DNA of 7,826 nt from Campylobacteraceae bacterium. Lineage in GTDB: Bacteria; Campylobacterota; Campylobacteria; Campylobacterales; JALSKU01. Below, one piece after another: positions 1 to 5,531 of this stretch (position 1 is its first letter; every line of letters begins with the position of its first letter). A model generated the notes under the pieces. The model worked only from the letters and a program-made list of their open reading frames with translations, made no database searches and was not told the origin of the DNA. The stretch is from positions 1 through 7,826 of the forward strand of contig WFMT01000219.1 of the NCBI GenBank assembly GCA_015488975.1, in the 5' to 3' direction. The translations under genes were made by a program, and so were the position numbers.

Positions 1-103
1 GAGAAAAAAATAAGTAAGGTCAGTTACTATATCGGCTGATATGAGTTATTTTTAATAAATAAAAAGGTAAAATAACAGCTTAAGTTATGGAATTGGAGAA
101 AAA
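1..103 (+). other. Upstream region of bamD, possibly holding the end of an upstream gene
   Basis: No complete gene is visible here. The frame starting at base 1 is open for 12 codons and stops at 37-39, and the other two frames stop by base 17, so the last codons of a gene outside the window could end here. In Campylobacter-type genomes the flagellar assembly factor fliW often lies next to bamD, but the few residues visible do not allow an assignment. The rest is AT-rich. It contains an inverted repeat (45-52 with 69-76) and a second possible pairing of the same right arm with 84-88. The bamD ribosome binding site GGAG lies at 95-98. I see no convincing promoter. Confidence 0.3.
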
Positions 104-745
104 ATGAAATATATTGGTATAGCACTGGCATTTGCGGTATTGTTTATGATGAGCGGTTGTTCTTCAAAAAATGAGAGTATTTACAATAAACCGGCTATGT
201 TTTGGTATCAGGGAATTATGAAAAATATAAGATCTGGAAACCTCGATAAAGCTGATGATTATTATACATCTTTGTCTTCTGAACACATTGAATCACCACT
301 TTTAAAAACAAGTATGTTGATACTCGCACAAGCTCATAACAAAAACGAGGAGTACATATTGGCAAATTTTTATCTTAATGAATATATAAGAAGATATGGC
401 AATAGTGATAGTATAAAATATATAAAATTTTTAAAAATTAAAACCAATTTTTATGCATTTGCTTATCCTCGAAGAGATCAGGTACTTTTAAATAAAACTA
501 TAAAAGATGCGAGTTCATATATAAAAACATATCCAAACTCAATATATCTACCACTTGTTCAAACGATGCTTACAAAACTTTCTTTGGCACAAAAAAATAT
601 GGATTTGGAGATAATCTCGCTTTATAAAAGAACAGGAAAGCCAAAAGCAGCAAAGATATATGAAAATAGATTAGATCATGCCTGGTACAAAAATGTAAAA
701 ATGATAAAACCAAATATCGCATGGTATAAAGAGATTTTTGAATAA
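104..745 (+). CDS. bamD: Outer membrane protein assembly factor BamD (lipoprotein)
   Basis: This is a 213-residue lipoprotein of the BamD/ComL family. It is the periplasmic TPR-like scaffold of the BAM complex, which works with BamA to fold beta-barrel proteins into the outer membrane. Residues 1-18 form a signal peptide: a lysine, a hydrophobic stretch, then the lipobox MSGC with the lipidated cysteine at position 19. The mature part is helical, with repeated TPR-like helix pairs. The segment with RRDQ followed by a helix and then YPNSIY resembles the conserved BamD region that reads YPNS in E. coli. The end (YKRTGKPKAAKIYENRL) matches the C-terminal TPR of the family. At 213 residues it is somewhat shorter than E. 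coli BamD (about 245). The ATG is supported by GGAG five bases upstream. lon follows 20 bases downstream on the same strand, so the two are probably co-transcribed. The family call is made by eye. Confidence 0.88.
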   Translation: MKYIGIALAFAVLFMMSGCSSKNESIYNKPAMFWYQGIMKNIRSGNLDKADDYYTSLSSEHIESPLLKTSMLILAQAHNKNEEYILANFYLNEYIRRYGNSDSIKYIKFLKIKTNFYAFAYPRRDQVLLNKTIKDASSYIKTYPNSIYLPLVQTMLTKLSLAQKNMDLEIISLYKRTGKPKAAKIYENRLDHAWYKNVKMIKPNIAWYKEIFE

Positions 746-765
746 AAAACTAAAGGGGAACATTA

Positions 766-3189
766 ATGCAACTAAGTGATTATAATAATTTTCCGGCTGA
801 TATTCCAGTGGTTATAGAAGATGAACAATTTTTATATCCATTTATGATATCACCTATATTCTTAAGCGACAAGGAAAATATTGATGCTGTAAATAAAGCA
901 CTTGAAGATAATTCTTTGATTTTAGTTGCTTCAACAAAACCGTCTCAAGAAGGAGAAAGGAGTTTTGAGAGTATATATGATGTTGGAGTTATAGGCTCTA
1001 TTATGAGAAAAGTTCTTCTTCCTGATGGAAGAATCAAGATACTTTTTCAAGGTATAACAAAAGGTAAAATAGTAAAAGAAGTTTCAAAAAACCCTCTTAT
1101 TGCAACAGTAGCAGTTATAGAGCCTTCTATAATAGATGAGATAAAAAAAGATGCTATATTGTCTGTTTTGATGGAAAAATTAAAAACACTATCATCAGTA
1201 AGTCCATATCTACCACCTGATTTTTTGCGTACTATTGAAGAAAATAGTGATATAGACAGAATAGCAGATCTTATATCAAGTACGATACGATTGAAAAAAG
1301 AACAGGCTTATGAACTTTTTACTCAATTTGATACTGAAAAAAGACTGCTGCAGCTCATTGACTATATCATAGAGGAAGTTGAGGCAAGCAAACTTCAAAA
1401 AGAGATAAAATCAAAAGCCCACTCAAGAATAGATAAGGTAAATAAAGAGTATTTTTTAAAAGAACAATTAAAACAAATACAAAAAGAGTTAGGAGCTGAC
1501 ACTCAAAGAGATGAAGAGATAGAAGAATACAAAAAAAAACTTGAACTTAAAAAATCAGGTATGAGTGAAGATGCGTATAAAGAGATAAAAAAACAGATAG
1601 ACAGACTCTCAAGAATGCATCCGGACTCAGCTGATGCAAATGTATTGCAAGGTTATCTTGACTGGGTTCTGGAGATACCTTTTGGTGTTTATTCCAAGAA
1701 AAAGCTTGATATAAATGCTGTTAGAAAACAGCTTGATACTGATCATTACTCTCTTGAAAAGCCAAAAGACAGAGTTGAAGAGTATTTTGCTGTTAAAGAA
1801 CTTTTAGAATTACGAGGTATAAAAAATCAAGAAAACAAAGGTGCTATCATCTGTTTTGCAGGACCTCCCGGAGTCGGTAAAACATCTTTGGCAAACTCTA
1901 TTGCAACAGCACTTAAAAGACATCTTATAAGGATTGCTCTTGGCGGACTTGAAGATGTAAATGAGCTAAGAGGTCACAGAAGAACTTATATAGGTGCAAT
2001 GCCCGGACGAATAGTACAAGGTCTCATAGAAGCAAAACAGATGGACCCTGTGATGGTACTTGATGAGATAGACAAGGTTTCAAGGAGTCAAAGAGGTGAT
2101 CCTACTAGCGTACTTTTAGAGATACTTGATCCTGAGCAAAACAATAAATTTAGAGATTATTACTTAAATTTCAATATGGACTTAAGTAGGGTCATATTTA
2201 TAGCAACTGCAAATGAAATAGGCTATATTCCGGCTCCTCTTAGAGATAGGATGGAATTTATATTTTTAAGCTCATATACTCCCAAAGAGAAGTATGAGAT
2301 AGCAAAAAAATACCTCATACCTCAAGAACTTAAAAAACATGGCTTAAAACAGTATGAAGTTAAGTTTTTAAAACCAGCGCTTGATAAGATTATATCAAAC
2401 TATACAAGAGAAGCTGGAGTGCGAAATCTAAGAAGAAGGATTGCCGAGATTCTTAGAAAAGTTGCAAAAAAAATGCTTCTTGAGCCTGAAACAAAAAAAA
2501 TTACTATAACAAAAAGCAATATAAGTGAATATCTTGAAAAGGAGGTTTTTGAGATAGAAGAAAAAGACAAAAAAGATACTATTGGCATAGTAAATGGTCT
2601 TGCCTGGACAGCAGTTGGTGGTGATGTTTTAAAGATAGAAGCTATCAAGATAAAAGGCAAAGGCTTGCTTCAGCTCACCGGCTCTTTAGGAGATGTCATG
2701 AAAGAATCAGCCAAGATAGCCTTGAGTGTCATAAAAGTTATGATAGATAATCATAAGATAAAAATACCTCAAGAGATAATCCCAAAACTTGAAAAAGAAG
2801 AAACTAATAAAAAGAAACTTGAAAATAGCGAAGTTTACAGAAGATTTGACTTGCATTTACATGTTCCAGAAGGTGCTACTCCAAAAGACGGTCCAAGTGC
2901 TGGTATCACAATGGCAACCGCGATAGCATCAATACTATCTCAAAAAAAGGTAAGAGCTGATGTGGCAATGACTGGTGAGCTTACATTAACAGGTAAAGTG
3001 TTGCCAATAGGCGGGTTAAAAGAAAAAATGATAGCAGCTTATAAAGCTAAGATTAAAAAAGTGATAATTTGTAAGAAAAATTATGAAAAAGATTTAGATG
3101 ATATCCCTGATGAAGTAAAAGAAAATATACAGATAATACCTGTAACCAGGATAGAAGAAGTTTTGAAAGAAGCACTTGTTGGGGAATAA
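766..3189 (+). CDS. lon: ATP-dependent endopeptidase Lon
   Basis: Lon is a cytoplasmic homo-oligomeric AAA+ protease that unfolds and degrades damaged proteins and selected regulators. All diagnostic parts are present in 807 residues. The N-terminal substrate-binding domain covers about residues 8-200. A lysine- and glutamate-rich helical, probably coiled-coil region covers about 200-285. The AAA+ module has Walker A GPPGVGKT (366-373, K372), Walker B VMVLDEID (D433, E434), sensor-1 N483, arginine finger R495 and sensor-2 R553. The protease domain has the catalytic serine in DGPSAG (S711) and the catalytic lysine in GGLKEK (K754), 43 residues apart as in E. coli. Compared with E. coli Lon from memory, about 21 charged residues are inserted at about 660-694, before the LHLHVPEGATPKDGPSAG strand. 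The start has AGGGGA at 754-759. The stop codon lies inside the loop of the hairpin shared with rpsR. No heat-shock promoter is evident; transcription probably comes from upstream of bamD. Confidence 0.98.
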   Translation: MQLSDYNNFPADIPVVIEDEQFLYPFMISPIFLSDKENIDAVNKALEDNSLILVASTKPSQEGERSFESIYDVGVIGSIMRKVLLPDGRIKILFQGITKGKIVKEVSKNPLIATVAVIEPSIIDEIKKDAILSVLMEKLKTLSSVSPYLPPDFLRTIEENSDIDRIADLISSTIRLKKEQAYELFTQFDTEKRLLQLIDYIIEEVEASKLQKEIKSKAHSRIDKVNKEYFLKEQLKQIQKELGADTQRDEEIEEYKKKLELKKSGMSEDAYKEIKKQIDRLSRMHPDSADANVLQGYLDWVLEIPFGVYSKKKLDINAVRKQLDTDHYSLEKPKDRVEEYFAVKELLELRGIKNQENKGAIICFAGPPGVGKTSLANSIATALKRHLIRIALGGLEDVNELRGHRRTYIGAMPGRIVQGLIEAKQMDPVMVLDEIDKVSRSQRGDPTSVLLEILDPEQNNKFRDYYLNFNMDLSRVIFIATANEIGYIPAPLRDRMEFIFLSSYTPKEKYEIAKKYLIPQELKKHGLKQYEVKFLKPALDKIISNYTREAGVRNLRRRIAEILRKVAKKMLLEPETKKITITKSNISEYLEKEVFEIEEKDKKDTIGIVNGLAWTAVGGDVLKIEAIKIKGKGLLQLTGSLGDVMKESAKIALSVIKVMIDNHKIKIPQEIIPKLEKEETNKKKLENSEVYRRFDLHLHVPEGATPKDGPSAGITMATAIASILSQKKVRADVAMTGELTLTGKVLPIGGLKEKMIAAYKAKIKKVIICKKNYEKDLDDIPDEVKENIQIIPVTRIEEVLKEALVGE

Positions 3190-3200
3190 ATCCCCAACAA
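3176..3200. terminator. Stem-loop between convergent lon and rpsR, probable bidirectional terminator
   Basis: A perfect 10-bp inverted repeat pairs TTGTTGGGGA (3176-3185) with TCCCCAACAA (3191-3200) around the 5-base loop ATAAA. It contains four G-C pairs in a row in otherwise very AT-rich DNA. It lies exactly where the lon and rpsR units converge: the lon stop codon (3187-3189) is in the loop, and the rpsR stop codon (3204-3206, reverse) is three bases outside the stem. The outer A-T and T-A pairs give both transcripts a partly U-rich 3' arm or flank. Neither side has a long uninterrupted T tract, so termination efficiency is uncertain. The structure could equally protect 3' ends. Confidence 0.65.
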
Positions 3201-3203
3201 AAG

Positions 3204-3467
3204 TTATCTCAATAATTCAAACGGAGTAACAGCTACATTATTTCTATCAACAATATACGGAATAAATGCTGCTTGTCTTGCTCTTTTTATAGCTTTTTCA
3301 GCCATTTCTTGATGTTTTTTACAATTGCCTGTCAATCTTTTAGGCATTATTTTATATCTCTCTGAAAGAGTTTGTTTTAAAAGCCCTAAGTTTTTATAAT
3401 CTATCATATCAACTTTTGCTTCACAGTATTTACAATATTTTTTTGAATATTTTCTTCTTTCTGCCAT
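3204..3467 (-). CDS. rpsR: 30S ribosomal protein S18
   Basis: This is an 87-residue S18, a small basic protein of the 30S platform that binds 16S rRNA together with S6. The family signature is clear: an RRKYSKKYCKYC start, then the DYKNLGLLKQTLSERYKIMPKRLTGNC core, a KKHQ..A.KRARQAAFIPY segment and a hydrophobic C-terminal strand. C12, C15, C49 and H52 form a CxxC...CxxH pattern, which suggests the zinc-binding (C+) form of S18, unlike the cysteine-poor forms of many bacteria. The ATG is preceded by AAGGAAA (3473-3479) at normal spacing. It is the last gene of the rpsF-ssb-rpsR core, 17 bases after ssb, and ends next to the hairpin shared with lon. Confidence 0.97.
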   Translation of the reverse strand: MAERRKYSKKYCKYCEAKVDMIDYKNLGLLKQTLSERYKIMPKRLTGNCKKHQEMAEKAIKRARQAAFIPYIVDRNNVAVTPFELLR

Positions 3468-3484
3468 TGTTATTTCCTTTTATT

Positions 3485-3979
3485 TTAAAATGGTATCTCT
3501 TCATCATCTATATCAATCTCAGGAATTTTTTCTTCTTGAGATTTTGATGAAGAATTACTATATTGTTTATTGTTGGTTTGTCTGCTTTGGTTATTTGAGT
3601 ATTCATTTTTTTGCCCACCGCTGTATGAAGATGCACTCTCTTGCGCCTGGGCTTTTGACTCCATAAACTGTACAGTATCTGCACGAACACTATGCTTGCT
3701 TCTGTTTTGACCGTTTTGGTCGGTCCATCTATCAAGTATGAGTTTACCCTCGACAAGGACTTTATTACCTTTTTTTAAATATTGATTTACTATTTCGGCA
3801 CTTCTTGCAAAAGATGTTACATCTATAAACATAACTTCTTCTTTTTTTTCATTTGTATTTTTATCTGTCCAGCTTCTACTTGTAGCTATACCAAATGTCG
3901 CAACTGCCGTACCGCTAGGTAAATATCTAAGCTCAGGATCTCTTGTAAGTCTGCCTACTAGTATAACTCTGTTGTACAT
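3485..3979 (-). CDS. ssb: Single-stranded DNA-binding protein SSB
   Basis: SSB coats single-stranded DNA during replication, recombination and repair, and recruits partner enzymes through its C-terminal tip. The 164-residue protein has the usual three parts. The OB-fold (about 1-108) starts MYNRVILVGRLTRDPELRY and includes the FIDVTSFARSAEIVNQYLKKG and GKLILDRWTD strands. A disordered linker (about 109-152) is rich in Ser, Asn, Gln and Lys. The acidic tip DIDDEEIPF is a variant of the canonical DDDIPF that binds partners such as exonuclease I, RecQ, PriA or the polymerase III chi subunit in other bacteria. The gene sits between rpsF and rpsR, its common position in many bacteria. Its ribosome binding site overlaps the rpsF stop codon, which implies coupled translation. 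Confidence 0.97.
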   Translation of the reverse strand: MYNRVILVGRLTRDPELRYLPSGTAVATFGIATSRSWTDKNTNEKKEEVMFIDVTSFARSAEIVNQYLKKGNKVLVEGKLILDRWTDQNGQNRSKHSVRADTVQFMESKAQAQESASSYSGGQKNEYSNNQSRQTNNKQYSNSSSKSQEEKIPEIDIDDEEIPF

Positions 3980-3992
3980 AATATTCCTCCTA
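3980..3992 (-). promoter_or_regulatory. ssb ribosome binding site overlapping the rpsF stop codon
   Basis: Read on the minus strand, the junction is TAGGAGGAATATT followed by the ssb ATG. The rpsF stop TAG (3992-3990) shares bases with the strong Shine-Dalgarno AGGAGG (3991-3986), which lies six bases from the ssb start. This is the strongest ribosome binding site in the window. A ribosome ending rpsF would sit over it, so ssb translation is probably linked to rpsF translation. It also confirms the ssb start. Confidence 0.8.
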
Positions 3993-4448
3993 TTTTTCTT
4001 CTACAGCTTCCTCGTTTATCTCTTTGTCTGTTTCAGTCTCTTTTTTCTTTTCTTGTGTTATTTTATCTTCTTCTTTTTTTCTCTCATTAACTTTATCTTC
4101 TTTTTTGCCATTATCTTTTTTAACGCTATTGACTAAAGTCTCCCAAAAAGATACCTCTTTTTTATTCTCATATTTAACAGTCATAAACTTAATAATATCT
4201 TCATTAAATCTTATCATTCTTTCTATCTCTGATATAGAACTTCCCTGGGCTGTAAAATAAAATACAAAATAATGAGCTCTTTTATGTTTTTGAATTTCAT
4301 AAGCTAAAACTCTTGTACCTTTATCTTCAATAACTTCGATAGTCGCCTCATTTTTGGACAACAACTCTTTTAGGAAATCAACCTGTGCAAGTTTTTCCTC
4401 ATCTGTAAGTGTCGGCTTAAGTATGACCAACAGTTCATAATGCCTCAT
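3990..4448 (-). CDS. rpsF: 30S ribosomal protein S6, with a long charged C-terminal tail
   Basis: S6 binds S18 and the central domain of 16S rRNA on the 30S platform. Residues 1 to about 100 form the ferredoxin-like S6 core: MRHYELLVILKPTLTDEE at the start, then KGTRVLAYEIQKHKRAHYFVFYFTA and the helix EIERMIRFNEDIIKFMTVK. Residues from about 111 to 152 form a low-complexity tail of Lys, Glu and Asp with few hydrophobics, ending EEAVEEK, probably disordered. With it the protein reaches 152 residues against about 131-135 in E. coli. The ATG is supported by GAAGGAG (4454-4460) five bases upstream. It is the first gene of the rpsF-ssb-rpsR set, 99 bases after holA, and its leader carries a hairpin that may be regulatory. 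Confidence 0.96.
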   Translation of the reverse strand: MRHYELLVILKPTLTDEEKLAQVDFLKELLSKNEATIEVIEDKGTRVLAYEIQKHKRAHYFVFYFTAQGSSISEIERMIRFNEDIIKFMTVKYENKKEVSFWETLVNSVKKDNGKKEDKVNERKKEEDKITQEKKKETETDKEINEEAVEEK

Positions 4449-4470
4449 TTTTTCTCCTTCTGGATCTCTA

Positions 4471-4496
4471 ACTCTTAAATTTGGCTTTTTAAGAGT
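4471..4496 (-). promoter_or_regulatory. Hairpin in the rpsF leader, candidate autoregulatory site
   Basis: A perfect 9-bp inverted repeat pairs ACTCTTAAA with TTTAAGAGT around the 8-base loop AAGCCAAA (minus-strand sense). It can be extended by a few more pairs past one A-A mismatch. It ends 10 bases before the rpsF ribosome binding site. No T tract follows it, so it does not look like an intrinsic terminator for holA. In several phyla, rpsF leaders carry an RNA element bound by the S6:S18 complex that represses the operon. That element's key feature is a CCG-containing bulge, which I cannot identify here, so an equivalent role is only inferred from position. Confidence 0.45.
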
Positions 4497-4511
4497 AAGG
4501 ATTGTGTTAAT

Positions 4512-4547
4512 ATTATCCTACTTTGCATAGAACAAGCTAATATTATA
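4512..4547 (-). promoter_or_regulatory. Candidate promoter(s) for rpsF-ssb-rpsR
   Basis: Two -10-like hexamers lie on the minus strand in the holA-rpsF gap: TATAAT (4547-4542), a perfect consensus placed directly after the holA stop codon, and GATAAT (4517-4512). Neither has a good -35 match at 16-18 bases. In Campylobacter-type bacteria the vegetative sigma factor is known to depend little on -35 and more on AT-rich periodicity, and the surroundings here are very AT-rich. Starting from the second box would put the leader hairpin (4496-4471) almost at the 5' end of the mRNA. Chance matches are common in such AT-rich DNA. Confidence 0.4.
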
Positions 4548-5531
4548 CTATAAAAAACTTTGTAATTTTATTAAAGAAGATACAAAAAAAGCATTTTTAT
4601 CAATATGTAAAGATTTTTTCAGCGTCAACTCAATCTTCAAAAGTTCACTAAAAAGTTTTTGGTAAGTTTGTAGATTTATTTTTATACTAAGCTCAGCCTT
4701 TTGTTTTGCAAGTAGTGGGGGCAATGGATAGCCCACTATATCTTTAGCATTAAAATGTCCAAAACTCTTTATATAAATATGAAATTTAAAAAGTGTAGTA
4801 AGATAATTTTCAATCGCATTTATTATAAAAATTTCATTAGAATTTACAATTTCGTCCAACTCTTTTATAATTACTGCTATATCTTTTTTTTTAATAAATT
4901 TTTCTATCAGACTATCTAAACTAACAATACCAAGTCCAAAAGAATAATTTTCTATATCATTTGTACTTATATCTTTTTCAAGGATAGATAGTTTTTCCAA
5001 CTCTTTCACACATAAGGCTATATTTTCATTTTGTAAGTTATACAGATATTCAATCGCAAGGGTACTTATATTTAGTTTTTTATTATTTGCAATATTTTGC
5101 AAATAAGTTATAGCTTCATATCTGCTGGGTTTGAAAAATCTCACAAAATCAGCAGAATATTTCTTTGCAAAAACCTTCGATATATCTTTTGCCTTTGCCG
5201 AAGTTCCAAAATATTCAAATACAAAAAAACTGTTACTGTTTTTTTGACAGCTTTTTATAATAGCCTCCAACTCCTTTTTGGGAATTGTTTTTTCTGATTT
5301 GACAATAAGCAAATTTTTATTTCCAAAAAGCGAAGACTGCGAAACAAAAGTTTTTGCACTACCAAAATCATACTCATCAAAATAAAACCTCAACTCATCC
5401 TCTTTATCTGCATACACTGATGATATCTTATCAAGATAAATACTTCTTAAATATTCACTTTCTCCATAAAGCATTATTGATTTAGGTAGAGAATTATCTC
5501 TTAGGAGGGAGTCTAAAGCTTGTTTATACAT
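4548..5531 (-). CDS. holA: DNA polymerase III subunit delta
   Basis: HolA is the delta subunit of the clamp loader. It opens the beta sliding clamp during loading onto primed DNA. The 327-residue protein is close to the usual family length (about 340). It begins with a short helix and the strand SIMLYGESEYLRSIYLDKI, the degenerate, non-ATP-binding counterpart of a Walker A region that is typical of delta. A segment on DEYDFGSAKTFVSQSSLFGNKNLLIVKSEK follows, matching the family pattern in which a 'size/location of loaded region' strand precedes a loading-helix motif. Then come KKELEAIIKSCQKNSNSFFVFEYFG and an all-helical C-terminal collar domain. The start codon overlaps the end of rnr by 8 bases and has no good Shine-Dalgarno sequence, so translation is probably coupled to rnr. 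The sequence is divergent, as usual for delta, so the call also rests on overall layout. Confidence 0.88.
   Translation of the reverse strand: MYKQALDSLLRDNSLPKSIMLYGESEYLRSIYLDKISSVYADKEDELRFYFDEYDFGSAKTFVSQSSLFGNKNLLIVKSEKTIPKKELEAIIKSCQKNSNSFFVFEYFGTSAKAKDISKVFAKKYSADFVRFFKPSRYEAITYLQNIANNKKLNISTLAIEYLYNLQNENIALCVKELEKLSILEKDISTNDIENYSFGLGIVSLDSLIEKFIKKKDIAVIIKELDEIVNSNEIFIINAIENYLTTLFKFHIYIKSFGHFNAKDIVGYPLPPLLAKQKAELSIKINLQTYQKLFSELLKIELTLKKSLHIDKNAFFVSSLIKLQSFL

Noticed and set aside
1531..1539. Run of nine A bases inside lon, a possible phase-variable tract
   Set aside because: It encodes part of a lysine-rich segment of a housekeeping protease in AT-rich DNA; several runs of 7-8 A also occur in lon, and the reading frame is intact.
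2400..2660. Minus-strand reading frame of 86 codons inside lon
   Set aside because: It lies wholly within lon on the opposite strand, has low-complexity hydrophobic composition and no ribosome binding site of note.
3508..3756. Second minus-strand frame of 82 codons within ssb
   Set aside because: It is an out-of-frame shadow of ssb, which is fully supported by its OB-fold and acidic tip.
4024..4260. Plus-strand frame of 78 codons opposite rpsF
   Set aside because: Its Ser/Leu/Phe-rich sequence is the complement of the Lys/Glu tail of S6; it resembles no membrane protein family I know.
5097..5297. Plus-strand frame of 66 codons opposite holA
   Set aside because: Antisense shadow of a well-supported gene, with no family resemblance.
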